A stretch of DNA of 64,000 bases, from assembly GCA_022316685.1 (NCBI GenBank), contig JAKJHU010000155.1, positions 992,001 through 1,056,000 on the forward strand, read 5' to 3'. The notes under the pieces were generated by a model, which was not told the origin of the DNA, searched no databases, and was given only the letters and a program-made list of their open reading frames with translations. Each line of letters opens with the position of its first letter. Positions within the stretch are counted from its first letter, which is position 1. A program made the position numbers and the translations under genes. Positions 52,592-64,000 of the stretch are shown here, piece by piece. Origin of the DNA: Progne subis subis (Eukaryota > Chordata > Aves > Passeriformes > Hirundinidae).

Positions 52592-55008
52592 CCTTTTTTC
52601 CCTTTGGAATGTTCTTCCTGTTCATTCAGCTAGTTTGGCATCTGTATTTATATTTAACTTTACTGTGACCTACTTATGAAAAGAACAATGACATCTTCAG
52701 AGATTGATAGAAATCTGATAAAACCTATGAGGACTTTGTTGTGTTTAGCCCAATGCTGTACTGATATTTCGTAGAATTACCAGTCACAGCTAAAGCCCAT
52801 TCCTAATGGCCCTCAAAGGTCATCTGTACGCAGCTCTACACACTGATGAGCTACACACTGATTTTTTTCCCAATTTTTGAATTTTCCTCATTAAACATCT
52901 TGATGAGCTCCAGTTCACTGCTATCAGAATTTTTTCCTCATGTTTCACCTTGTTTTCCAAACACTTATGAATATGTCAAGCTGTATGAAGTCTGCCATGG
53001 GTGCAGAGAGGTCCCTGCTCACTCTTTGCACTTAAACTGATTGCCTGCTCTTACTGTACGTTTCTTCTCTTCTAGTGGGATGGGGACTTATATATGATCT
53101 TTCTTTTTCCATTCAGCTTAGGTTTTTGGAATATTTTTGGGACCTTGTTGAATGTCATTTGAAAATCTGTATTGACTAAATCAATTATGTAACAATTAGA
53201 ACTGGTTCTGTCTTGCCTACGTGTTTGTTTACATATTCAAAAGAACTTTAATAAATTTATGGGGCACAATTTGTCTTTCTAAAAGTAATGTTAGTACTTT
53301 TTTACTTCCATTACTTTCATCCTTTTGTCTGCGGAGTTATTTCATCTTACTATTGCTGCTAGTTTGGCTGACACGAATATGTTATTTTCCTGGCCTGTAA
53401 TGGCAGGGTTCCCTGTTGTAGCCCTTAGAAATAATTCAGTTTACTTTTTAAATTTTCCATTCCTTTGGTACAAAGGTGTTATAAGTAAGAGGTTGCACAC
53501 CTCTGTTAATTATTAAACTATTGCATTCTTTAACTTCCATAGAACTGTTGGAAGAATACCATCTGTTCCTGATGATTTGTTATATCAATTTTGTGGATTT
53601 TTGATTGTCTGATCTACTAACACTTGTTTGAGACAGACCAGCGCTGCCTGTGATAAAGAAGATACCTGATTTGTGAGTCTGCTTAAGCTCGTGTTTTATG
53701 AAAAACAGATTGGGGAAAAAAAAAAAAAAATCAATATTTTGCTTGCAAAGTACTCTATAAAGAATTGTGTCCCATCTTATTAGTCAAAGTGGATTTTTTT
53801 CCCCCTCTTTTAAACATCTACAAACTACCCCTCTTCTCCAGATAACTAGAGAAATTTTTCAGCATTTTCAGTGCTGTTGAAAACACTGAATATTTTCAAG
53901 GTTAGAGTTATTGTGTCTGGAAATGTGTGCTCCAGGCATATTTCCTTAACAGGGTGAGTCTGGAAGTTATTGCAGTTTTGGAAGATTTTGCTCTAGACTT
54001 TGAATAACTTGGAACAGAATAAAATAACTAAATTAAATTAAAAAGTAGTTAAGGTGAAAGAAGGATCAAACAGAAAATAATAATTTGGGAGGAGGTAGAT
54101 GTGGATGGTATCTCAGAGGAAATACAGTGAATTTAGAGATTTGAGAATTCAAAAAATGGGTTACTTTGGAAATTGAGTCAGAACAGCATATATGTGCCCT
54201 TTAAAAAAGCTAGAAATGTACATTGCTGAGAAAGAGGAGGAGCGGGGAAAATTACTTAAGGAAGACTCTGGACATGCTGTCAGTTAAAATTTAATCTAGA
54301 TAGATGAGGAAATTTTTCCCTAATAGAATGATATTTTGCCCAGCAGGAAATGAGTTGAGGTGATTTTACATTTTTTAAAATGGCATGGTGGCTTTTTTTT
54401 TTGTGAGTGAAGGTATTACCTTTGGAGCATTTTTTATTTTTTTTAATAGTTTTAATAACAACTTGTCAAAATGTATTTGATGGTTTTGAAACAGCAGAGA
54501 GGTGTTTCTAAAGTCATGCCTGATTTTTAAATACTTGCAAATAGCAGAATAGACTGTTAAAATGGCTATAATTCATTTGTTAGAGTAGCAGTCATGATAA
54601 AAATGGAGAATAAAGTTAATAAAAGTGAAAAGATGTGTTTGCAATTAAATAAAAGCTATTTGTTGATAGTAAAGGAAAACGTCAAGTTTACACGGTGACT
54701 TTTAAACTATTTTAATGTCTGAAATGACACATGAAAGGGTAAATATTTCTCTTATAAAAAGCAGCATTTCTTCTGGCTGTTTCAAAGCCAGGAGTAATTG
54801 CATATTCTTCGTCATTCATTGGTGAATTCAGCATAATGTTCTGTGGAAAGTTAAAAGCTTTTTTCTTGGTCTCAGTGACAGAAAGTAGTAATATTGTCTA
54901 TTGTCATTCTTGAATGTTAATGACAGTACATTTGGCTCAATTGCAGTCCACTATATTTTTACATACCAGAATTATAATTTCAGATTTACTTTTATTTTTT
55001 TCCCACAG

Positions 55009-55217
55009 AATGTAAATGAAGAATGATGCAATATTCTTTGTATGTACAGCCTTATAAGAATCATCTGTAAGGAGTTGCAGTAAGACAAACACTGAAAATA
55101 ACTTTGGTACAATGTGTTGAAGCAGAGGAACTGGGATTGTCCACCTTTGCAGAAGCTAAGAAAATGTTTGCTGTTTTGTGAGTGGAAGCAGCTCTGGAGT
55201 GAATTGAACTTCTGAAA
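55009..55217 (+). other. FUT8: FUT8 5' leader in the start-codon exon
   Basis: The exon begins after the acceptor 'ttatttttttcccacag' ending at 55008. The 209-nt leader holds seven upstream ATGs (55010, 55016, 55023, 55026, 55042, 55112, 55164). Every one meets a stop before the FUT8 start. The first is a start-stop element (ATG directly followed by TAA at 55010-55015). Others span 55016-55057, 55023-55070, 55042-55083, 55112-55120 and 55164-55181. Such leaders commonly lower translation of the main frame. The effect here is inferred. Confidence 0.85.
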
Positions 55218-55420
55218 ATGCGGCCATGGACTGGTTCCTGGCGTTGGATTATGCTCATCCTCTTTGCGTGGGGAACTTTACTCTTTTATATTGGTGGGCA
55301 CCTGGTACGAGACAGCGAGCACCCAGATCACTCCAGTCGGGAATTATCCAAGATCCTTGCTAAACTCGAACGATTGAAGCAGCAAAATGAAGACTTAAGG
55401 CGCATGGCGGAATCTCTCAG
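55218..55420 (+). CDS. FUT8: FUT8 first coding exon (alpha-1,6-fucosyltransferase N-terminus)
   Basis: Encodes residues 1-67 and two bases of codon 68 of FUT8, the Golgi enzyme that transfers fucose from GDP-fucose to the innermost GlcNAc of N-glycans (core fucosylation). The segment begins [10 protein letters not shown] and is near-identical to the mammalian protein as I know it. It is a type II membrane protein: short cytoplasmic tail (residues 1-9), hydrophobic anchor (about 10-30, [18 protein letters not shown]), then a lumenal stem. Residues 40-68 are a charged, leucine-spaced helix ([20 protein letters not shown]) consistent with the stem coiled coil that mediates dimerisation. The start has A at -3. 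The exon ends at 'ctctcag' before donor 'gtagga', phase 2. The catalytic domain is outside the window. Confidence 0.97.
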
Positions 55421-55550
55421 GTAGGATCTCAAAGTAATTAAACCTCTCCAGAAAAGGTTTGAAATATGAAATAGCAGGATTTAAATTGTAAGGGTTGTTT
55501 GTGGGAGTTTTTGCAAAATTATATTTCACATTTAAAAGTATGTCTAAAAT

Positions 55551-55662
55551 AAATATATTGCAAATTATTTATTCTTCTTCAATATTTTATTATATTGAAG
55601 AAGAATAAATAAACAAACAAACATTTTATTATTATTCGATGTATTTGAAAATATATTGCAAA
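55551..55662. repeat. Perfect 21-bp inverted repeat with flanking 14-bp direct repeats
   Basis: Arms at 55565-55585 and 55592-55612 are exact reverse complements with a 6-nt loop, so a perfect 21-bp stem can form. The left arm starts 'ttatttattcttcttcaata'. The identical 14-mer 'aaatatattgcaaa' lies at 55551-55564, directly against the left arm, and at 55649-55662, 36 nt beyond the right arm. The latter stretch includes three AAAC units and ATT repeats. It lies about 145 nt into intron 3. Confidence 0.9.
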
Positions 55663-58600
55663 ACCTTTAAATACATAATGTACATTTAGTTCTGGTCTAA
55701 TGTAATCATTACTTAAGAGCCATTTAGTGGTGTGAAAGTGTTACTGTAACAAGAACAGAGTTCTGAAGGTGATTCACCCCTCAATGCCAACTTCAAACAA
55801 GTGCAGTTATTATGACATTCACACAAATTAGGACATCTAGTTCTTTATACTTCTGCATGCAGTAATTGGAAGAACTCATTTTAAAATTGCTGAAAACATT
55901 TGTACAGCTTGTTGAAGATAAATACTGACTTGCTGTAGATGATCTGCAATAAATTGCTGCATTATACAAATACTTTTATCTAAGTTTTCTTCCTTGCCTT
56001 TCTACTGAACTCGTAGAAATACTTGTATAACAGAAGGATTATCTCCTTTTTTACAGTTTCACAGTCATTGAAATACAACCCGTTTAAATTACACAGTGAC
56101 TGGAAGAGAGTAGATGATTTTACTGGTCTCAGGGTACTGTTTGCCTCTCAAGAAGGAGGCAGTGGAGATGGGAAATGATAAGTAGAGGCTAAACTATATT
56201 TTAGGCAGTGATGATTTTCCTGAATACCTTTCTATATTTCACTAACCTTATCTATATTCCAATAAATATTACATGTTTGGTGGTCAAGTTTTAAATAATA
56301 GCTTACGCTGTCCATAATTTCCCATGATTTATAAAAACAAAACCAGCAGTTTATATCTACTCTAAACATGCTACAGTATTTCAACATTCCTTCTCTATGA
56401 TTCCATTAATGGTGTCAGGATGCTGGAATTAGATGAAAAACTGTGTTGACTGGACTTCATTCAGCTTTTTTGTAAATGTGTTGTTTACCGATATTTCTGA
56501 GCCCTTTCCTCAGAGTGTTTGCATATCATTACCACAGGAGAATCTGAAATTCTATCACAAGAAAGTCTAAATGACTTTAAATAGCAGTTGAACAGCCACA
56601 CATTTCCAGGTTCAGTAGTCGGTAGGTTCTCCAGGAGTGAGCCAGCTTGAGCCTGAAAGATCATCAGGCATAGTTTTTTGCTGGAAGTAATCTGAGACTG
56701 CTGAAATGCTGGACTTTGAGGGAAATTATGCATGACAATATAGGGCCTTTTTATTATTTTTATTGTGCCAAAGCCGTGGTTCTGTTTACATAGAAACATC
56801 ACAAAGAGGTTTTAGAAATATCCTGGTCAACCTGTGTTATGAAAGTATTAAACTATAATGTGGTACAGAATTTCAGTATCTCATTTCTTTGTTTGTCAGA
56901 CAGCATAAGCTGTGTTGAAAATAGCTCTAAAACTGTCCCATTTATAGTTTTGTAGCAGTGTGTCTTTTTAAAATGAGGCATAAACCAGCAGTCCATGGAT
57001 TGAGTATCTGTGTCCTGGAAGAGATCACTGCTGCTGTGAGCATACATAATAGGAACAAAACACCTTTTAACTTCAGAAATCCAATTAGATGGAAACGATT
57101 ACTTTTGCTTCAGTTTACATCTTAAAGGAAAGACATAATTTATTTTATGCTTTCCTGATCAAAGACAGAAAGACTGGAACAATTACCTGAATATGATTTA
57201 ATTTCTAGAATTTTTTGTTTTGTATTGAAAACTCTAATTACTGATAGTGGCAGTTAAATCTGAGTAGATAAGACAACACTCTCTATATCAGTACAAGTTC
57301 ATAAAGGGTATGAGGTAAAAACTTTGTTTTGCTGCCCTTTTCCACTAAGATTTTATTTCTAGAAAGCAAACAAGCATATTTTGTGGTTAAAATATAGTAT
57401 ATATTATGGTATGCAACAGGGTTAAGATAATGCCTGAAATTAGGAATATTCCAAATAAGAATTTAAAGTTACTTGTGGATGAGTTTATACAAAATGACAG
57501 TGCCTACCTGTAAAACTGGAACAGTAAACAAACATCTGATTAACTGTACTAATTTACTGTACTAGCTGAAGTATTTTGGCACTATTAGATAAAACTTTTG
57601 CATGGTGAAAAGCTCCAAGTTAACAGAATTTACCTTAGTGAGGAAAGAAATTTTGTGAATGTTGGAAATCATAATGAATATTAGCACTATTAATAATGGC
57701 TAGTTAGGGCAGACAGGAAGGGGCAGAAGGCAGGTATGGTTACAAGAATTAGTAGCTTAATAAAAGTGTAATTTGATTTTATGTTTCATTTTGAAGTTAG
57801 AGAAAATTGATATTTTGTCTTTAAGTTTTAGTTAAAATTGTAAAATGCATTTCAGTACATTTCAGTTGACTGGACTTTTCCATTATAATGGGTTCCTGTG
57901 ACTTCCTTATCACCTGATAAAAGTGTCAGTTTTGGCATGGTTGAAAACAGGAGCTGGACTCTGCTTGTTTCCACCCATCTGTCTATGAATGCCAGCACAC
58001 AATGACAAGAAGTGATCTTTCCACCCTGAAATCTGAATCCTCCTTTGCTGCCAATTTATGTAGCAATTTCTCATCCCCAAAGACCACAAAAAAGAAAACC
58101 AGAAGTGTGCTTGGTGAAACATACCTTATGTGCATAAAAAACCAACCATTCAAAACTTGACAAAGATCATATTGTAAAAACGTTTATAAAATCTTGCCTA
58201 ACCATTCCTTGCTCAGTGATACATAAATAATATATAATTTTCTAATTTTCTCCTGCTTGCTTCTTTTCACACAGTATGTGTAAAGGAATATCATTAGGAT
58301 TTTGGGACAGTGATACTCTGGTTTATTTCCCACCCACTGCAACCATTTGTATGTTTGATTTCAAAAGCCATGTTATGTTCTTATGAATTTATGTTTTTAA
58401 AAATATTTTTAATTCATTACCTATATTAGTTAAAAGTAGTTGTTATATTTGCAAGGATTTTTGGTGAGTGTGTTTCTTGATAGTTATTTTTTAAGATGTA
58501 CCTTTGCAAGAGTGCAAGTTGGAATAGTCACATCTTTTTGAAAATGGCCTGAAATCAAAAAAAAAAAAAAGTTTAGGAACTGAGTACACTTTTGTGGTGC

Positions 58601-61600
58601 TCTTCTGATTACTTGAAATTACATCAGGTACCGCATGGTTTTTATGGTGTATTTAAAAAGCCTTAGGTGAGAAGTTACCGTCGTTTTTCTTTTGCCAATA
58701 TGATGCTTTATAAAAACCTTCCTTGTGGGCTAGAACAAGGCACAGATGTATGTTAATGATGCAGAAGATAAATGGAAATAAAGGGTTTTGTAATGTCTGC
58801 ATTTCAGAAATTGTGTGCATGAATATTGTCGTATAGTGAGTTTGGAGAGTTACCGTAGTCTGTATATGATTATAAACAATATTGTGTGAGCAGATCTGGC
58901 TTGATTTTAGAAGCATTCTAGATTTCATTAGTGCAAAGTAGTAATAAATCTCAGGTTTTTATAGGTTGTTATTTTACTATTCTATATCCAGTAGACCTGG
59001 AAGAGCCCTTTCAAGGACCCTATTACAGATGTAGTAGGTGTGACAGCAAAATTGGAAATCTTGACTACAATTTTTGTAGTTATTTAAGGGAAACTTGAGA
59101 GGGAGTAATAATCAAGTCAAGTATTACATAATGTTGTTTCCTAAAACCAGTTCATTTACCTTAAAGTTTTGCTTACTACTAGGATTATGATATGACTGCT
59201 AAGGACTGTCCCTGTTACATAGAGATACAAGGCTTTTAGGAATAGAAGAGCTTAAAATTACAACTTTCATAATGTCCCGTTTTCTTGCCCGGAAACTGTG
59301 AAGCTGTGTATGCCTTCTCCTGGTCCTAGGCTTTCTTTATTTTTGCAATACATGAATGCTTCGTAGTATTCATGTGCTTCTTTGTGTATTACTGGGTGGT
59401 AGTCAAAATTTTAAATTTCAGGGTGTTTTGATGGAAGATAAACCTGGCAGTTTAGGAACCAGTAATTTCAGAGTTCTCCTCAGGGAGATACAGAATCTTG
59501 TTAAATGGATTCATACTGTGTTCATGTTATGAATACATTTGGACTATATTTACTTCCTAGAGTCTTTTAAATATTGCATTGTGTAGAACCTGCAATTCTT
59601 TTAATAAATTAGGAGAGTGTGTCATAAAGCAAAACAGAGGTGGAAAAGAGCAAAATGTCATCAGACACATAAAACAAAACACCAGTATCTGTACACATTA
59701 TTCTTAGAGTTCTCAGTGTAGCTTCAGAAAGAAGAGCTCAGATTTTAATTTTGAAAGAGCGCTAGAGTACTTTAATGTAGCTGGTGCTGAGGCTGGTGGA
59801 GAATCCAAACTCAAGTTCAATTAATCATAAGCAACTCTATTAAAATAATTTTGTCGATTACTCTAGGCAGTTTTAGGGTCTGTTAAACCTGTAGAAAGCA
59901 TTAAAGGGGCTTGGATAGAAAAATAGTTTTGTATTGATAAAAATTTAAATACTAAAGTATACTTTTCTACTACATGTATTTAAAATATCTCAAGTTTGAA
60001 GCTGAGAATATTGCATGGGCCAATGTGGGAAGAATGAAGATAATTGAACTAAATGGTCTTTTTAACTGGTTTTTGTGCATTTCTGAGTTAAGGGAAGGAG
60101 GACGTGCAGTGGATATAAATCTGTGCTGATCAGGGCTCTGCTGATCTAAATTGATAAGGGATGCTTGCCCTTTATTTGCAGATAACATTGACTCTTTGAT
60201 TTCAGTTTTATTTGCTGAGGAGATTTTATCTAAGAAGAATGCAGGGACAGCCTGTATTCTTTTTGTTTGTGTGTGCTAGTGGTCAGTAATAATTGAACAT
60301 GATTTTCTTCTTGGAGAAGAGAAGAAAGTGAAAGAAGAAAAGGCAATCGTAATGTGGCTTTAGTTAGTTCTGAACCTTCTAGCTCTGTACAAAGAACTTG
60401 GATATAAATGAAAGAATGAGAAACCATTTGAGTGTGAACTTGTGAAATCTTACATTTTTCCTTTTGCTGATAAATTAGTGTAACCTTTTAGATATCCTGG
60501 AAACAGGAAAAGGTTAGAATGGTTTTTATAATTTATGGGTTTTTAAAAACTATTTTTACAATTATTTTACACAGTATGGCAGTTCTTCTAGCTAAATTGA
60601 ATGTCGCTATGATTAATTTTTAAGGTGTTCTTTTTTGCCTTCGGAGATCCAGGCTAGAGCTCATTGCTTTGTCATTGCCTTTCTGTCTCCTGAAGGTGAT
60701 AAGAAAGTGGCCTCAGTCATGTGGATTATGTACACAGAATTAATCTGGATTGCTAACAAGGGACAAAACAGGAACAGGTTATCTCTACAACATAATACTT
60801 TTGATGGTCAGAATTATCCAGTAATATCTTTATTTGATAAGTTGATTATGGAAAAGGTAATTTATATTTGCTATCAGATGGTAGGAAGCAGCATGCAAAT
60901 ATGACACCTTGTAATTACTGAGAATTGAAATAAACCCACTACGTGGTTTATTAGCTTGACTGACCATTTAAGTGGATTATAATGATGTTTATTTTGTATT
61001 CATAACTTAATTTACAGTTTTGCCATACTAATAAGTGAAGGATACTCTGTACTAGATGCTTACTGATGTGGTTTTTATTGCTCCTTGGAATCATCTTAGT
61101 TTAGACGAACTTAGTTTAAACTCATTTCTTATATTTAAGGAGTAAAATGGTTGTCAGGACTTGGGCAATAATTTTTTTGGTAAGAATTCCTGTTTTTCAA
61201 TAGGAATTCTTATTCATAGGTATGCATAATTAGTAGGATATTCTGCACTAGAAATTACGTGCATACAGGATGCCATAGACAAGGATTTTAATTCAAACAC
61301 TTTTCCCTCTAACGTTGTCTTACCTCCAACTCAATTGAAGCACTTGTAGAGGGCAATAACAGCCAAGCTGTGCTGGTTGCAGAGAAGAATCTTTTCCTTA
61401 ATTTTGAGGCTGGATGAAAGTATGGAAGACAGCAATTCCCAGTCTGATGAGGTAACAGATGTAGACACAACTGAAAAAAGAATAAGCTATCTTAGTTTCA
61501 TCCTAAAAATATGTGATTTTTGGAAGTCCAAGCAGCTAGCTTAGGGAATGTCCCCCCATCCCAGCTCTTTTATCCAACAGTCTAAGTATAACAAAAACTT

Positions 61601-63188
61601 TTATTGCAGCGTGCCAAAGCAAGATGAATGTTAAATGGCAAAATGGTACTTTTTTTTTTAAGAACTTAATTATATCAAATGATCAACGTTACTGTGCTTC
61701 TTTCATGCCATCCACAACCATCTTTCCATTAGGATTCTCTAATTGCTACTTTACAGACTTTCCTTATGTTAAGAGGATGTGTGCACTGTTTCAAGACTTC
61801 TTATGGTAATGATTTTCTATCCTTTTACCCTACTGTTCTTCAGAGATTCTACCTTTAGGGTATGTGACTTAAACAAGATAAACTTCCGATTTTTTCTGGT
61901 AATTTTGTGATTAGTTGTTCCTTCACACCTCAAATTGTGGTACCAAGTCAGCAGATCACAAACACATTTCCATCTGGTGGTTTTAAATTAGCGTAAGAAC
62001 GTAATTGTCTTTCCATGTACTTTTTAAAGGCTTGTTTGCATTGTCTCGTATGTAGCATACAAGACTGTATCTCCGTAGGATATAACACCGTACGTTCGTT
62101 GTAGAGACAAATTTACAAATGGATTGTTGAAACAGAGTATATTTCGGGAGTGCGCGTGTTTAAGATTAGGATATTTTACACAGTTCTGACATGCTTGTTA
62201 CATTAGTACATGAAAAAGCAGATGTACAAGCAATTAATGATAATTCCTTTTTGTTTACTATGGTACTTTTGGAACACAAATATTTTTTTCAGTAATTTAA
62301 TTATCCCTAGTAAGGTAGGGATAGGATAGCTTTCATTAGGAAGATTTGAGACTGCAGAATTTTTTTTTGATTTCTGTTAGGCTATGTAGCCGCTTCTTCC
62401 TCCACTTCTCCTACCCTCTTCTGAAAAAAGGTGCTTAAATGCTATGCTTCACGTGATGCGCATTTCTGATGCTTGCATTAGGTATTTGTTCTCTTCAGCT
62501 GTTCCAGGGAAAATGAACTTTTCATCAGTTCCTGAAATTTTATTGGCATTCAGTTATCCATACCTGAGAGACATTAAAATTAATAACATCTCAGTAGGAT
62601 ATTTAGAATGCTGTCAGTTCTATTTTACAGGGAAGGTGCTCCCTCAAACCACTGTTTTCTCCGTGCTAGAGGCATTTTTTTGTCTGTCAAGGACGCTTAC
62701 TGTGTATGGTGCTGTGAGACTGTGTGTTTGTGTGTGTAGAGAATATCTGTTTCTTTTTATGTTCATAGTGCTTTATGAAGGAAGAATAATCTTCATGTTC
62801 TGCAAGAATTCTGTATTCTTTGCAGTTCTAAAGACTTTTCATTGCATGTCTGCATGCTCTTTTTCTTCCTAGGGTCAGCTCTTAAAAAAGCTTATAAAAC
62901 ATGGAATAATTTCTAACCAGAAGGGTGTTTTCTCTTGAAATGAAAAGGTTTTCTTATTTTCCCTGCATTAAATTTGTGATGCAATAAGAAGTTAGCATCT
63001 AATTTTTAAACTTTAATTTTGCTTTATTAATATGTGGATTCAAGTTCAGATGATGAACAAACCTCAATAATGAGGCTGATTTATGGCTCACAGATTTCAG
63101 AATATGTATTTTCATACATCTTCTGTGCTCACATATCAGAAATTTAACAGATGGATGTCACAATTGCTGGTCGTTTTTTAGGTGATTT

Positions 63189-63237
63189 ACACTTTAGAAT
63201 ACTTGAGTTGTGAAACACTTTAGAATACTTGAGTTGT
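63189..63237. repeat. 26-bp tandem duplication
   Basis: A 23-nt string beginning 'acactttagaatacttgag' occurs exactly at 63189-63211 and 63215-63237, separated by 'gaa'. The period is 26 nt. Identity across the copies suggests a recent event. Confidence 0.95.
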
Positions 63238-63761
63238 CATAAAAAATGATGATAATGGCGCATTTAAGAAGGTTGGATCTTGTTCTGAGCCCAGACAATA
63301 CATTGAAATCATCCTGTGTGGATGTGTGGGAGACTTAACCGGAGATCAAGTGCAGGAGCCCTGGTTCCCTAAGAATACGTGGCCAGGGTTCAAGAGCAGG
63401 ATGGTTTTGTTTGTGTGCCAGTCAGGTTAACAATTAAACTGGCACAGACACTGTTTTCACAAGCAGAGCCTTGGATTGTTCTCATCAGTGAGTAGAAGTC
63501 TTGTAAAAAGCAGCTCAGGACCAGGCTGGATCGTACCTTGCAGCTGCGTTGCGCTCTGTTTTTCTCCTGTGGGATTGTGCTTTTGAAATCTTGTTTATGT
63601 TAACATGTTTAATTTCTTCTGGTTTTGAGGAAATCTGATGAAGGCTTATCAGTACAACAGTATGAAATAAAAATGAGAGGAGAGCTGAATTGTTAATGCA
63701 AATAATTTATCAAATAGTTATATTTATAAACCAAGCAATTTCTTTATTTTCTGTCTCCTAG

Positions 63762-63877
63762 GATACCAGATGGTCCCATTGATCAGGGACCAGCTGCAGG
63801 AAGGGTACATGCTTTAGAGGAGCAACTTCTAAAGGCCAAAGAACAGATAGAAAACTATAAGAAGCGGACAGGAGATG
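63762..63877 (+). CDS. FUT8: FUT8 second coding exon (stem region)
   Basis: Continues the FUT8 frame after acceptor 'tttctgtctcctag'. The split codon 68 becomes AGG (Arg), followed by [20 protein letters not shown] (residues 69-88) and a helical stretch [18 protein letters not shown] to residue 106. This is the lumenal stem region between the membrane anchor and the catalytic domain, with heptad-like leucines and many charged residues. The exon is taken to end at 63877, leaving one base of a Gly codon (phase 1), because the mammalian protein continues with Gly-Leu-Gly-Lys. An alternative donor four bases later (gtagat from 63882) would give Gly then Cys or Trp, which fits worse. Identity is certain; the 3' edge is less so. 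Confidence 0.95.
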
Positions 63878-64000
63878 GTTGGTAGATAAGTTTTCTTTTA
63901 CTTCTAAAACAACTTTTGGTGTTTTGGTATTTCATTTGGTTTATCACAGATGTGTTGTCTTCTTAAGTAATTCAGCTACAAGTACTGATGCTTTTTTTTT
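63878..64000 (+). other. FUT8: Start of the next FUT8 intron
   Basis: Begins 'gttggt' at the chosen donor and runs off the window. It contains only AT-rich sequence and a terminal T run. The remaining FUT8 exons, including those for the GT23 catalytic domain and SH3 domain, lie to the right. Confidence 0.85.

Larger units (their letters stand above)
45162..55008 (+). other. FUT8: Probable FUT8 intron 2
   Basis: About 9.8 kb between candidate exon 2 and the start-codon exon. It starts 'gtaagc' and ends 'tttttttcccacag'. It contains CR1 copies, an old CR1/L3-like copy and the pyrimidine array listed separately. In the stretches 45720-47900, 48460-51290 and 52600-54990 I recognise nothing beyond AT-rich intronic sequence. 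Confidence 0.6.
55421..63761 (+). other. FUT8: FUT8 intron 3
   Basis: 8,341-nt intron between the two coding exons, from 'gtagga' to 'ctgtctcctag'. Besides the hairpin at 55565-55612, the duplication at 63189-63237 and a few short A/T runs, I recognise no repeat or gene. The longest frame (about 62444-62872) has no recognisable domain and is regarded as chance. Stretches 55670-62440 and 62880-63180 show nothing beyond AT-rich intronic sequence. Confidence 0.9.

Noticed and set aside
51875..52679. Frames of about 240-250 codons across the pyrimidine array
   Set aside because: Pure translation of a simple repeat, open in more than one frame and on both strands.
62444..62872. 142-codon + strand frame in intron 3
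   Set aside because: Longest frame in non-repetitive AT-rich sequence, but no recognisable domain, hydrophobic low-complexity composition and no splice or promoter context. Likely chance.
1..64000. Search for tRNA, rRNA, CRISPR arrays, operons or bacterial-type genes
   Set aside because: None seen by eye. Splice-bounded coding exons and CR1 LINEs show this is vertebrate nuclear DNA, where CRISPR and operon features are not expected.

Overview
This window looks like vertebrate nuclear DNA, most likely from a bird. It is AT-rich, almost all intronic, and its interspersed repeats are almost all chicken-repeat-1 (CR1) LINE fragments, with no recognisable mammalian-type SINEs. The only protein-coding gene I can support is the 5' part of FUT8 (alpha-1,6-fucosyltransferase, the core fucosyltransferase of N-glycans). 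It is on the + strand and continues beyond the right edge.

Layout: 1-1975 is upstream flank with one small CR1 fragment. About 1975-3300 is a GC-rich CpG island with GC boxes, a perfect NRF1-type palindrome and a good splice donor at 2752; I read it as the FUT8 promoter and first non-coding exon. 2752-45062 is a very long first intron with CR1 copies (one nested inside another), old CR1/L3-like remnants, long T homopolymers and simple repeats. 45063-45161 is a candidate second non-coding exon with clean splice sites. 45162-55008 is intron 2, holding two CR1 or CR1-like copies, a third CR1 fragment and a striking pyrimidine-only array of about 656 nt. 55009-55420 is the exon carrying the end of the leader and the first coding segment (cytoplasmic tail, membrane anchor, start of the stem). 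55421-63761 is intron 3, which begins with a perfect 21-bp hairpin. 63762-63877 is the second coding exon (stem region). The rest is the start of the next intron.

The two coding segments give residues 1-106 plus the first base of codon 107 of a type II Golgi membrane protein. The catalytic domain is not in the window. The leader before the start codon carries several short upstream reading frames, so translational control is plausible. I found no convincing tRNA, microRNA, CRISPR array or second gene, and no evidence for a new biological system. The best leads are the hairpin with flanking direct repeats, the two-phase pyrimidine array, the nested CR1 and the uORF-rich leader. Most other open frames are chance frames in GC-rich, repetitive or intronic sequence.
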